Positions 35,443 to 47,157 of a stretch of DNA of 64,000 nucleotides are shown in pieces. A program made the translations under genes and the position numbers. The notes below the pieces were generated by a model. The model was not told the origin of the DNA and made no database searches. It was given only the letters and a program-made list of their open reading frames with translations. Every line of letters begins with the position of its first letter. Position 1 is the first letter of the stretch. Origin of the DNA: Engraulis encrasicolus (Eukaryota > Chordata > Actinopteri > Clupeiformes > Engraulidae); NCBI RefSeq assembly GCF_034702125.1, contig NW_026945742.1:62001-126000 (forward strand). The letters are read 5' to 3'.

Positions 35443-36633
35443 TTTTTTTTGGAGCTGGAGGGCCAAAATATGCAAACGGATATGTATAGATATACTGGTC
35501 CTTCTCAAATAATTAGCATATTGTGTTAAATTTCAATTTTTCCCCCACAATGTAATGATAAAAACTAAACTTCCATATGTTTTACATTCATTGCACAACA
35601 ACTGAAATATTTCAGGTCTTGTATTGTTTTAATATTGATGATTGTGGCATACAGCTCATGAAAACCCCAAATTCCTATCTGATCTGAAAATTTGCATATC
35701 ATGAAAAGGTCGTCTAAACAAGCTAGGAACCTAATCATCTGAATCAATGAATTAACTCTAAACACTGGTAAAAGCTTCCTGAGGTCCCAGCCTGGTTCAT
35801 TACTCAAAACCGCAGTCATGGGTTAGACTGCTGACCTGACTGTGTTTAACATTGAAGTCAATGGCAGTGGCATTGCATGAGGGTTATGGAAGCCCAGATA
35901 TCATTGATGCTTAGCTGTCAGCTGTTTTTTATTCTTTGATCTGGTGACCCACACTTCCCTTGTCATTATACCCCATAGATTTCTATACCACGCTTAGGTA
36001 CTTTGGTGGTTACAGAGTTCTGACAGTCCCAGACTGTACTGCAGTAGTCGTGATTTTGGTTCAAATGTTCATTCAACGCATTTTCGCTTGGGGCCCCACC
36101 TGACCCTAGAATCGCTGGTAATGGATATTCTAAATCAGCCAGAACATTGCATTGATAGTCAATGGGGTTTCATTTCTGGCAAATTAGAATGTGCATAACA
36201 CCAAAGCACCAAAACGTGGTATGGAAATCTATGGTGTAAAATCAAGAAGGCAGTGTGGGTCACCAGATCAACCAACAAAAACAGCTGACAGCAAAGCATC
36301 AAGGATATCTGGGCTTCCATAACTATCATGCAATGCCACTGTCATTGACTTCAATGTTAAACGTAGTCAGGTCGGCAGTGTAAGGCAGCTTTTGCCAGTA
36401 TTTAGAGTTAATTCCTTGATTCAGATGATTAGGTTAATAGCTCGTCTAGAGAACCTTTTGATGATATGCACATTTTTTGAGATAGGAATTTTCATGAGCT
36501 GTATGCAAAAAAACATCAATATGAAAACAATACAAGACCTGAAATATATTGGTGTGCAATGAATCTAAAACATATGACAGTTTAGTTTTTATCATTACAT
36601 TATGGGGAAAGCACAATATCCTAATTACCTGTA

Positions 36634-36721
<88 letters not shown>

Positions 36722-36765
36722 ATATCCATTTACGTATTTTGGCCCTCCTGCTCCAAAAAAAACCA
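35443..36765. mobile_element. Tc1-like foldback element with arms over 500 bp
   Basis: The left arm (35443-36010) and right arm (36190-36765) are inverted copies. Outer blocks are GGAGCTGGAGGGCCAAAATA and its complement. Next come TTAGCATATTGTG, CAGCTCATGAAAA and CAGATCAAA..GTGACCCACACT pairs. A GT microsatellite (36637-36717) has grown inside the right arm. The AATTAGCATATT and CAGCTCATGAAAA motifs are familiar from fish Tc1-like elements. The loop (36010-36190) has no coding capacity. Confidence 0.75.
36637..36717. repeat. GT microsatellite
   Basis: About 80 bases of uninterrupted GT, lying in the right arm of the foldback element. Confidence 0.95.
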
Positions 36766-36785
36766 CACACACACACAATCACTGG

Positions 36786-36982
36786 CCACTACATTAGGAA
36801 CACTCGTAACAACTGCACATTGAGGCAAATTTTTGATCAGCCAATCACATGGTGGCAACTCAATGCATTTGTGCGCGTAGACATGGTCTGATGCAGTTCA
36901 AACCGAGCATCATAAAGGCAGGCAGTTCTGAAAGCAAAAGGGGGTCCAACCCAGCATTAGAGAGGTGTTCCTAATGATGTGG
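36786..36982. mobile_element. Short MITE, 197 bp
   Basis: The left end CCACTACATTAGGAACAC and right end GTGTTCCTAATGATGTGG are inverted copies. A fragment of the same family in the opposite orientation lies at 42500-42545 (CCACTTCATTAGGAACACCT). Both are in KDZ introns. Confidence 0.8.
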
Positions 36983-37487
36983 ATATATATATATATATTA
37001 GTTTATCACTAAATCTTGGGCCTTATATGACACAGAGCATAACAGGTATGCCTATTAACATAAACATTGCTCAACCAATGTGTTTAATTTCCTTCTAAAT
37101 AGGCCTACAGGAAATATAAAGTGGCCTAAAGATACAATGTTATCAGTGCTTAATCCACACATCCCGAATAAATATATCAATCAATCAATGAATAAATAAG
37201 CAACACTATTTAGACAATGTAGACATTGTCAGTATATCCATGTGAAAAACATAAGTGAACATAATTTCAGTCTCTTGAAAAGACCCATAGGCTACTTTAT
37301 ACGCCTTTGTTTACCTTTAAGGACTTGTATTATTTAAAATAATAATTTTAGCAAGCTACAACATCACAGCATTTGGGGTAAACGCTTGGATTTAGCTTTT
37401 CTTAGCTGACAATTCCTGCTCATATGTTTATTCTATTACAAATGCCAGTGAGGTTCGTAATGGGATGCAGGGTGGCACCATGTATTT

Positions 37488-37784
37488 CAGAGGTGGGGAA
37501 CCTTTTTCATTCAAGGGGCCATTTCAAGTCATCCGGGGGCCGTACTATGAACACAAACCAGGAATTACTCCTGCACTTTAGTCCTACGTGTATATTGAAG
37601 GCAGCCAGCTTAACAGACCCCTTTTTCTCTTGATCCCCTGAATATAACTTAATTGTATTGCAAATGTATTTTCCAAGTTTCTTATATTATGTGAAGTTGC
37701 ATAACATTAAAACTATATTGGGGGGCGGATAAGGCAGCCTCTAGGGCCGCAAACAGCCCTCGAAACATAGGGTCCCCACCCCTG
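37488..37784. mobile_element. hAT-type (Charlie-like) MITE, 297 bp
   Basis: The left end CAGAGGTGGGGAACCTTTTT and the right end GGGTCCCCACCCCTG pair. GGGCCA blocks follow the left end. Flanks ATGTATTT and GTGTAGTT are a weak 8-base match. A related left end is at 18817. Confidence 0.7.
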
Positions 37785-38385
37785 GTGTAGTTGAAATATC
37801 TAGTCATCTACTGTGTCATCACATGTGCAAACAGCTTGCATTTAGCAATAAACCAACAGGTAACAGACTTCCTGCATCACTGACACATTCTGTTGCAAAT
37901 GTGATGGACTAGTGTTTGTTTTCACATTCATCCAAGGTCGCACAGTGTTGTTGGATTGTCCTAACTGGACAAAAAGTCAGCCTACATTTCCCTCGCATCA
38001 TGATGTGCGCTTGGCGTCTGTATCGAGAACTGCCATAGCGCGCATAACAAGGAATTTTAGTCGGTTTGCTGCTAGGGCAAGGTGTTAAAAGTTAGCATAG
38101 AATAAAGTCATATCCCACCTCTGACTTGCTGTGATGCAGGTGGGTCTTAGAACCCCTGTGTGACTGTCTACGTTTCAGGGATAGAGAGACTTTTTTTCTT
38201 CGAGCACACTTGATTATGCAGGACAAACTAAATCTGTGGGACGCATGATTTGGGCTTCAAACACGGCACACGCACGCGCTACGTGGGACAGGTGGTCAAC
38301 CTACTTGGGCCACTCATTGCTCTGTGAGAGTCTTTCAAACCACCTGGAGGTCTCTGCTTTTTCTAGGTGGACCAATGTAGGAGGG

Positions 38386-39782
38386 GGCTCTGAATTGTGT
38401 GCTGCTGTGTGTGTGTGTGTGGTGTGTAGGCTCTTGGAATATACGTCTGTGGAGGAGACAGATGCAGTTGACAGCTGTGGAGGAGTGTGGAAGGTTAGCA
38501 TGGAAGGTGCCGTTGTTGCGGATGCTGCCTCTGCAGCTGCTCTAGAAGAGACGGATGTTACTGCTGCTGCTGCTGTCGCTGGTTTTGCTGCTGCTGACGA
38601 TGAAGCTGATGTTACTGCTGCTGCTGATGATGATGCTGATGTTGCTGCTGCTGCTGCTGATGATGATGCTGATGTTACTGCTGCTGCTGATGATGATGCT
38701 GATGTTGCTGCTGCTGCTGCTGACGGTGCTGCTGATGTTACTGCTGCTGCTGCTGACGGTGCTGCTGATGTTACTGCTGCTGCTGCTGACGGTGCTGCTG
38801 ATGTTACTGCTGCTGCTGCTGACGGTGCTGCTGATGTTACTGCTACTGCTGCTGACGGTGCTGCTGATGTTACTGCTGCTGCTGCTGACGATGAAGCTGA
38901 TGTTGCTGCTGCTGCTGCTGGAGATGGTGGAGATGGGGGGGGTTGAGGGGTTAGGGTTAAGTGACTGGAGAGAACACGTCTGTGCTCCCCGCTGTGACTT
39001 ACCTGAAGTGTGTGCTGATGTGGATGTTCATGTGGTGCGGATGCTATTGGCATATACTTATGTGGAGGAGAGAGATACAGTCATACCTGTCAACTTTGAG
39101 CTACCAAAAAGAGAAAAAAATCAGGGAAAAATCACTGATTTATAGGTGCTCAATACTTCAGGACTCTAAAGATGCATATGGACTTTTATTTTTTATTTAT
39201 TATACTGTTTATATATATTTTATTTTGTGGGCATCTGTGGGTTGATTCATATTTTGAAGGACCTGGAATTTTTGGTTGTATCTTCTGCCATAAAATCAAC
39301 TGACAGGTTGCTTAATAAACAAGACCCTCTCTATTATTCACAGTAGAATGTGGTGTGGGTCGTCAGGCGAACTGATAATGGGAATAATTTGTGGACTGAC
39401 TTTTTTTTTGATAATGTGAATAATATTTTGCGAGAAAATACCAAATTGGGATGACAGCGGGAAATAAGTCATACATAGGTTGTTTCCTGTGAAAATGGGG
39501 AGGGTTGACAGGTATGGATGCAGCTGACTGCTGTGGAGGAGTGTGTGTGTGTGTGTGCATGGGGGGATACTGCCTCTGCTCTTGGTGATGATGATGATGA
39601 TGATGATGATGACGACGACGATGTCGGTGTGGAGGAGACACATGTTGTTGATCCTGTTGCTGGTTGTTTTGTCACTGTAGAGATAGATGATGTTGCTGCG
39701 GAGGAGGAGGAGATAGATGATGTTACTGTTACTGCTGCTGCTGCTTGTCCAATGCTTTTGTTGCTGTTGAGAATATAGATTA

Positions 39783-39813
<31 letters not shown>

Positions 39814-40190
39814 TGGTCTTTTGTTGCTGTGGAGAAGATAGATGTTGCTACTGCTGCTGCTGTGGAGGAGACGGATGATGTTGCTGCAACTGCTGTTACT
39901 GCTGCTGCTGGTGTTTGTTCTTTTGTCGTTGTGGAGCAGATAGATGATGTTGCTGCTGCTGGTTCTTTTGTCACAGTGGAGGAAATAGAAGATGTTGCTG
40001 CTGCTGCTGCTCCTTTCTCTGCTGTTGCTGTGGAGGAGACGGATGATGCGGTTGTTACTGCTGATGATGGTTCCTTTGTCACGGTGGAGGAGATAGATGT
40101 TGCAGCAGCTGCTGGTTCCGATGCTGCCACTGGAGATTGTGGACATGTCTTCATGAGGTATGGAGAAGGGCTGGAAAAACTCTGACCGGG
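38386..40190 (+). repeat. Trinucleotide and 33-bp repeat region in KDZ intron 4, open on both strands
   Basis: GCT, GAT and GTT triplets dominate. From about 38690 to 38890 an imperfect 33-base unit repeats (coding ADGAADVTAAA in one frame). A flanking block GTGGAGGAGACAGATGCAGT recurs at about 38446 and 39061. From 39530 to 40185 the + frame reads as a degenerate FVTVEEIDDVAAA-type motif repeated many times; the minus strand is open as Ser/Ala/Thr-rich sequence. It may be a decayed low-complexity gene or simply an expanded satellite. A hAT-like element is inserted at 39082-39516. Confidence 0.6.
39082..39516. mobile_element. hAT-like MITE inserted in the triplet repeat region, 435 bp
   Basis: The left end CATACCTGTCAACTTTGAG and right end AGGGTTGACAGGTATG pair. 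Flanks GATACAGT (39074-39081) and GATGCAGC (39517-39524) match at six of eight bases. Comparison with the uninterrupted copy at 38446-38490 shows the empty site. Confidence 0.75.
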
Positions 40191-40905
40191 CTAAGGAGCA
40201 ATCACTCTGGTCATACAGAATGGCAGTCGTAAGGCCAGGTGGGAATGAGCACAGAACTTGTAACATCTGTGGTGTTCTTTAAGCTGTTTTTCTTTTCGGT
40301 CTGCGTGACATTCTTCTAAACCATCTGCATTTTTCTAGGGTGTGTGACGTGTTGTGAAGTGGACAGTAATTTAGCTGGATCGGAGTCGTTGTCTGCTCCC
40401 TAGGGTGAACAATTTGCATCGAAATCACATGAAATGGAATTATTTAAAATGTCTTAAATCAATCCAGTAAAAAAACTGGGACAGAATAGGCTGTACAGAA
40501 AAATAATCCTAAATCACCTTAAACTGGACAGGTTCTGATTTAAAACCAGGAAATGAGACAAAAATATGATACTGTGTCCTGATATACAGTATATAACATA
40601 CAGTGTATGTACTGTATATATCCATATATTGTAAAGAAAGCAAGCTTTTCAAATCAAGGTCTCACCATTTGAAGACACATACCTTTCATGGTTACTAATG
40701 TGACGGATCGTCCTGGCCTGACCTCTACAGAGGCTCTGCAGGTGGAGCAGGCACCAGGGAAAGCTACTGGGAGCAGCCGGGCTGTAACCAATGGAGAAAG
40801 AAGAGCACATACAAATACAGTATGTGAGTAAAGGAAGATGGCTCAATACTTTTGGCAATATAGTGTATATTACATGATTATAGAATCAACACTTTATGCT
40901 CATAC

Positions 40906-41277
40906 CCTCTGAGACGAGGGAGTATCCGTCGCTGGATTCCACGATGATGTCAGTGGGTGGGATGGGCTTAAAGAAGCCATTCAGCATGTGCTCCCGGTCA
41001 TGCAAGACATGGTGGCGATGTTTGAGGTCACACCTGCTGCAAAAGAAATGCCTTGGGAGGCAATCAAGGCAGCGAACAACGGCATTTCTTCCACAATAGC
41101 TGCATGATGTGTCCCCCACTTCAGCTGCAGACAAAAGGGCATCCAGAAGACCTGGCCGTGCAGCTTCCCACCTCTCATGGACGACAGTCTGGCGGACAGA
41201 CCACTGTCCCTTGGCTTCTGGAGGCTCTTCAAATTCTGGCAGCCCAGACAGCACCTCCTGCAATGCTGCCAGGCAGT
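40906..41277 (-). CDS. KDZ exon 3: B-box-like zinc cluster
   Basis: The exon runs from ACTATTTAG to CAGAGG|GTATGAG. Its second half encodes a Cys/His array: CSYCG, CLDC, FFCSRCDLKHRHHVLHDRE, then GFFKPIPPTD. Spacing and the HDRE end resemble a B-box and the CxC-type cysteine clusters reported with KDZ transposases. The likely role is DNA or protein binding ahead of the catalytic core. All Cys and His positions look intact. Confidence 0.8.
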
Positions 41278-41437
41278 CTAAATAGTAAACATGGTTACCA
41301 AATATTACAGTCAATTTACAGGCAGTTAAATAGGCATTCATCTGAAACTGCCTTACTGGCAGGGTCCTCCCACCCTGACTATGTACACTTTGGATAAAAG
41401 AGTCAACTTAATATAGTGAAATACTGAATATAGCACT

Positions 41438-41660
41438 TTTCATACATGAAAAGGGGGATCTTCTCCATGCTCAGAAATAGCCATTTTTAACTGCAAAAAA
41501 GACTGTACTTGGGCCATACTAGAGAATATTAGTTTATGACTTAGTAAACTTTCATGGAAATATCAAATTTGGCGATAGGCAACCCAGTTTCAATGAGGAG
41601 CATAGTTGTTGTACCTTTTTTGACCATTTCCTGCACAATGTACCTTTACTGTAAATATTG
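41438..41660. repeat. MITE-like repeat in KDZ intron 2
   Basis: It starts near CATGAAAAGGGGGATCTTC, the same motif as the hairpin at 10966-10997, and has GAGGAGCATAG near 41600 and ends near CACAATGTACCTTTA. The interior (CATTTTTAACTGCAAA, AGAATATTAGTTTATG) matches 10070-10180 just upstream of the chromodomain gene. The same family therefore flanks or enters both genes. Confidence 0.55.
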
Positions 41661-41859
41661 GATGGTGGAATAATAAAAAAGAATTTTACCTGCTACTTCA
41701 TTTGATGACGCCGAAGTAACATCTGCAACACAGAAAAATACGGTATTGATGTGAGCATTACAAAAAAATCTGCAATCAGCAGGGCACTTCAGTCATGGAT
41801 GGAGGAACATGCAACTCTGTGATCTTCAGTCCAACTCCCTAACCCTTACACCACAGCTG

Positions 41860-42120
41860 TGAACAAGTATTCATGTTTTTTGGGGGGTGACCATGAAACC
41901 CACAATTAACCATGTTTTTTTTCCAGTAATATTCAGTAATATATTCAGTAATATTTTTTTCCATGGTTAGTCAGGGACCACTGTTTTCATGGTTACCCAA
42001 AGAACATGGATAAGCCATAATACTACTGTATGACTGGTTCAGAGTACTTAGATAAACTATGGTTACTACAATAAAACCATGCTCACTACAGTAAAACCAT
42101 GGTCGATTTTCGTAAGGGAT
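41860..42120. repeat. Degraded repeat rich in CCATGGTTA
   Basis: Inverted occurrences of ACCATG and CATGGT with TACAGTAAAACCATGGT resemble a common fish MITE. The ends are not clear. It lies in KDZ intron 1. Confidence 0.4.
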
Positions 42121-43044
42121 AGAGTAGAGTAGATTACTTATATTCATTCTGATACACATTACTGCACATTGCACTAAACATATATAGTAAAATCTGAGTA
42201 TACACATAAACAGACAGACAGACAGACAGACTCAAACACAAAATGACTTTTATTTGGACCCAAGAGACAGGCATTAAGGTACAAGATCCAAATATTTAGG
42301 ATTAGCTAATGACAGCTATTGACAGGCCGACAAATTTAAAAGACTTTGACATGCCAGAATAGTTGTTGACAAAATTGAACCAGCATTCAAGGATAAATGA
42401 AACAGCTCCATCTCCATATTTGCATGCTACCTATTATAGCTGAAACAGAGCACATTTTTGCCAGTGTTTTTGCGGCCCCCTTTGCAGTCCTGCAATCTGC
42501 CACTTCATTAGGAACACCTCTCTAGTGCTGGGGTGGACTAGCCAGGCCGTGTCCTCCTAGTGACGCAACAGCTTCACCGTTGCTACCAGTCAGGCCACGA
42601 GCAATGTAAGTCCTTTCTGAGTTCCCGAAAATACGGGATCTCCTCCCACTTTGATGGGAAGCAAACAATCATTAGCAAACCAAGGGAGAAGGAGAACCAT
42701 GGGGAAATGTTAATTGTTATGCTATTGGTCACAGGCTAGGGGTAGACCTTTATCCTTCACAACTGCCTGAACTGCCAGCAACAATACTTGGTTGTGGCAT
42801 TCCAACAAAGTACCAATAAGTGCAGGAGCAAGTTCATATTAAATAAGAAAAAAAAACCTTCTTGAGACCCGTTGGCCTTTTCTTTGCGGGCACGCTTCGA
42901 AGGCCGCGGATTGGCAGGGGGCAGTAGAGAGATGGCAGCTGCAGAAGCTGCTGCATTTTCGAGAAAGACATCTCCCAAGATCAATGCAGCTTCCAGGCGC
43001 TCGTTATTGCAGTGGCCAGCCATTTAGACAGGCCGTGTCTGAGA

Positions 43045-43050
43045 CAGAGT

Positions 43051-43103
<53 letters not shown>

Positions 43104-43141
43104 AAATAGAGCAAAACAGAGCAAGAGAGAGACAGAGAGAG

Positions 43142-43201
<60 letters not shown>

Positions 43202-43375
43202 GAGAAAAAGAGCAAAAGAGAGCAAGAGAGAGACAGGGAGAGACACAGAGACAGAGACAGAGAGACAGAGAGAGACACACAGAGAGAGAGACACACAGAG
43301 AGAGAGAGAGAGAGCGAGCGAGAGAGAGAGAGAGAGAGGGAGGGAGAGAGAGAGAGGGAGGGAGTGTGTGTGTGT
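43045..43375. repeat. GA/GT microsatellite directly upstream of the KDZ start codon
   Basis: GA repeats (about 43048-43113), a GT run of about 50 bases (43147-43199), and then more GA-rich repeats begin about 25 bases before the KDZ start codon at 43023. They occupy what should be its 5' UTR or promoter. The long open frames here are artefacts. Confidence 0.95.
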
Positions 43376-43399
43376 GTTATTGAGAGTCAGTGTGAGAGA

Positions 43400-43683
43400 G
43401 GAAGTATTGTGTTTTTTTCTTTTCGTAAGTAGATGAGAACATCAGCACTATAGCAAGATATTTAGGGTGAGTAATAGAAGAGAGAAGAGTGTAAGAAAAA
43501 CAGAGAGAGCCAGACAGGAGTGGAGAGAAGAGAAAACAAGATTATGAATACGTTGTGGGGAGCCTGTTAAATTTAACAATGGAGAAATGAAATGTAATTA
43601 AGATCATCACTGATAACCGTATGCATCCATAGAATAGGCCTACATAGATGGATAAGGTTTGGGACGTAGGCCTATTTGTTAGC

Positions 43684-43715
<32 letters not shown>

Positions 43716-46700
43716 TAATAGTTGCATTTGTATATCACTATATCAGACTGCAACCCTTTGGGTATATCTGATTATGTTGATTAAATGTTGAGTTCCCACA
43801 AGGATGTCACAAGTCCTGGGATTTGTAATGGCTACGTTTACTTGAGACATGATGCAGCAGAAGGGTGTAGTAGGCATATCTCATGCAAGTTGCAGCATAG
43901 CCTACCGTGTACGTCACATGTTAGGACGATAACTAAAGTAGACTAGAACAAGTCATTAAAATGAATACATGTTAATTGCATGTGTCACGATGAACAATAT
44001 CCACTGTTGCCAACTCCCTGGAGAAAAAACAAAGGACTTCTCATTCTCACGGAGGTGGGTCCTCACCCAGTAAAGTTTGTATTTATTATGTGCAATTTCC
44101 TGCATTTCAACAAAATTGCGTCCCGTTTCATATGCGTATAGAACCGTAGTTTTGTTTCTAAATAGGCCCACGGGACGTATTTCCAGATTTCCCCTTATTT
44201 CAAGGGACGTGTGGCAGCTACCGGGGTGACTCGCCAGCTATAGGACTGACAAAGCAAGCTTCTGCTAATCTGAACGCAATTGAACTTATTCCAACATTGC
44301 ATTACGTAGAATTCTCATATAGGAATAACTTTGACTGGACACGCTTAAATATTCGACATGCAATGTACGCAAATGTAATTATCGTCTGCTGAGACAACAT
44401 TGATCTGCATGCTTACCTTTTTCGCATTCTGGATTTTTTTTTATGTGAACCGGCGGCAGCGCGCTAAACGAGTAGACGTTTCCGGAAAGGCTCGGAAAGT
44501 GTAGAAGTTTCCGGAAAGGCTCGGGAAAACCCGCACATAGCCTACAGTGTGTATAGGAAATGTGTCGGCGTTGGCATAACACGAGATAAGGAGAAAATGC
44601 GTTGTAGCAACACGCCTTAGTGGAACATCGATATGCGTGTTATACGTACGCCAATTCAAGAGAACAGTCTGCTGTTGGTGTTTGTATCAGCACGCCAAAA
44701 GTTACCTCACTAACGTTAATGATGTGCTTTGCTGAGTAACCTAGCCAAATATATCCAGATAATCGTGAATAATGCAAAATAAAGTATGCCAACATGTATT
44801 GCCATTCTAGGAGCGATAGGCCTAAGGAGAATGCCGCACAGGCGCGGAGAAAGGGTTCCTTTGACACAGAGAATGCTGTGTGTGTCTGCGCGCATGCAGT
44901 GTTTGGGTTTGCAGGTTTCAGGCAAATAATGGTGATCGATACGCCCTAGGTCCATAACACTAACAGTAAAACAGGGACAATGACAAAAGGGATGAATTGC
45001 TTGAGGAAATCAAAAGGGACAGAGCGAAGTTATGACAACAAATTGACGTGCACCATTATGCAAGGCTACATGTAGTTATGATGGGTTAACCAATCAGTTA
45101 CCGTTGCATTAATAATATTTATGATAAAGATGACTTCAACGCAGGATATCAGAAATAAACAAGACAGCGCAGATGGCTTTTAATTTTTAATATGGCCACA
45201 TTACGCGTCAATACGCCAATGCGTATTAGGCTATTTTTCATGAAACCTCAAATCGGAAGTAGCCTTATCTTGTACCCAGCACTTTTCAAACCTTATCAGG
45301 TTTATGATAATTGTCCGGGCCAGCACTTTTGAAATCAAACGGACGCCCTTGCCTGCATGACATGTCATTTGCATGATAAGAGCATGGACGATCATGGACA
45401 TACGATGGTACACACATAGCCACACACGCACACAACACGGTTCAGTTCAACGTTTATTGACCAGCAAGCGAGCAGCGCAGTACCAGCTGATTTGCTCTGG
45501 AATCTCGAAATGAAAACTGACTTCTCTTGGGAAAAGTGTTGCAAGAACATTGAACTCATTTAGTAGGCCTATCATTGTGCCAACCGTGTGTCGCAATATT
45601 GTGCTGGGGATAGGCCCTATGTGTTGGGGAGGACAATAACCTTTGGCCTATGACAAATACATTATCGGGGAGCATTGAGGATAAATCTTACCCGTTTCCT
45701 TATTAATGGAAAATTAATTCCATGCTTTAGAAAGTATTCAAGAACCTAAACAATATGTAATTGCTCCACAGTTCAAGGGTTAGGCTATTTATTCAGTGAG
45801 GTTGTGGATATTGACACCTTTCCTCCGCGATCGAGGATAGCCCCCACCTTTGCGCTTCTCATCTGGCTGTCACGATATGGAACGGGAAGAGAGCGCGCAG
45901 TTCAAGACAAGCGGCATGACTGCAATTGTCAATACAGTAGCCTAAACAACTGTTAAATGTTCAGCGGTGTCTGTAGTCAAATTATCACAGCGGTGGTAGA
46001 TGATTTTATGAAGACCTGGAGGACAAAAACCAACAGACACAATTGCTGAGTGTGTATGCAGTATTTGTAACGAATGATTCTCCTGCCAGGATAGCGTTGG
46101 ACTACAGAATAACCCATGTACATGTTGAATGTTGAGAGGAGGCATTTTGAAAAGTCGAAGACCTATTCACGAGGATATCATAGCTACCTTTCCTTGTCAA
46201 TGTCCCATGCACTACAAAATATTCAAGAACCTCATCTGCGATAGGCCAAACACAATTTATCCAACAAGCTTTTAGATAATATTGCCACCTTTCCCCTCTC
46301 CTGTGGTGGCCAGTTGCCTTCTCAGAAGAAGCAATCTGAATCGGAAAGAGAGCGCACTGTTCAAGACCCGCGGCAAGACTGCAATTGTCAGCTGGTCCGT
46401 GGTGTCAACCTTCAGCCAAAACGGTGACAGGCCCTTTTTTTTATAAGATAGACCTACCTTATTCGCAGCAGCCAAAATCAGTCAGAAAATAAGTTCTTAA
46501 CGAGTATGTGCAGGGTAGCGAATGCTCTTTTATCAGGGTAAAGTTTGCAATTGGAGAGGGGTGATTGAAGGGCTAAATTAAGTCTGAAATCAAAATGATA
46601 AAAAAACGGTCGATTTATTTACAATACCCTACATGACAGAAAGAAAACGTGCAGGGGGTCAACTGAAAATAGCCATAAACTGAGGACTATAGGCAACGTC

Positions 46701-46955
46701 AAAGTAAAATACAAACACGAAAAGCTTTTTTTTTTAATGCGGTACACTTCAAGCTTCACAAAACCCATTGGTTAGGCCTACAGCAGGTTTTACGCACACA
46801 TTTCGAAGCGGTTAATCACAGATGCTGCTCTCTTCCTTGCTCTCCCAAACCCCAACGTACACTGGGTTTAATACACCCTGCAATACTGGCAAACTATTAT
46901 TCAATTACCATTTCATTTGTTCATGCAAAGACCTTTACGCGGCGGAGAGAGAACG

Positions 46956-46986
<31 letters not shown>

Positions 46987-47000
46987 GTAGCCATGGACTT
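43400..47000. other. No gene recognised; microsatellites and duplications
   Basis: This holds an AAT repeat (43684-43713), a 31-base tandem pair with TTTCCGGAAAGGCTCGG (44468-44525), and a diverged duplication (next entry). No exon chain was found. Confidence 0.4.
45720..46480. repeat. Diverged tandem duplication, unit about 470 bp
   Basis: Matching blocks AGTATTCAAGAACCT and ATATTCAAGAACCT, CACCTTTCC, AAGAGAGCGC, GTTCAAGAC and GACTGCAATTGTCA occur in the same order at about 45730-45935 and 46215-46400. Confidence 0.65.
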
Positions 47001-47008
47001 AACACAGC

Positions 47009-47157
47009 GTCACCTTCTTAAAATAATCGCCTAAGTCATTTTTTGGTCAAGTTCACGTTTTCGCCTAACTCATGTCCTCCCCCATTCTGAGGGAGTTTGT
47101 GTGTTCCCTGACAAACCTGGAAAAAAATGACTTAGGCGATTATTTTAAGAAGGTGAC
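47009..47157. mobile_element. Compact MITE with perfect 36-bp inverted repeats
   Basis: The left arm 47009-47044 begins GTCACCTTCTTAAAATAATC. The right arm 47122-47157 is its exact complement. The 77-base loop is unique here. Identical arms suggest recent insertion or gene conversion. Confidence 0.9.

Larger units (their letters stand above)
27094..43023 (-). pseudogene. KDZ (Zisupton-type) transposase gene, 16 exons, two disabling lesions
   Basis: Sixteen minus-strand exons with GT/AG borders and matching phases give 863 codons. They are 42858-43023, 41690-41722, 40906-41277, 40683-40781, 32668-32903, 32076-32257, 31798-31891, 31242-31593, 30726-30779, 30395-30458, 30088-30179, 29847-29964, 29392-29490, 29042-29209, 27519-27680 and 27094-27395. 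Order of parts: basic stretch PSKRARKEK; B-box-like Cys/His cluster at about 125-160; CSTC knuckle; WPASPQHY segment; CPACCPKM then VSADGN (about 335-352); CRHG; FFCTDQMC (Asp about 469); LHAKAHKPKC; GEEVEQVNSFLSR; helical region; Glu-rich tail. These are the landmarks of KDZ transposases, cut-and-paste enzymes with an RNase-H-like core. Lesions are an in-frame TAA at 32168-32170 and a T11 run in exon 8 that shifts the frame by one. With those two exceptions the frame is open throughout, so inactivation looks recent, or one lesion is an assembly error. Confidence 0.85.

Noticed and set aside
38555..39145. Long Leu/Met-rich + frame
   Set aside because: It is the third reading of the GCT/GAT triplet repeats; its periodic LLLLLL pattern comes from the repeat, not from a protein.
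43049..43436. Open frames in the GA/GT block
   Set aside because: Arg-Glu and Cys-Val alternation is only the dinucleotide repeat translated.
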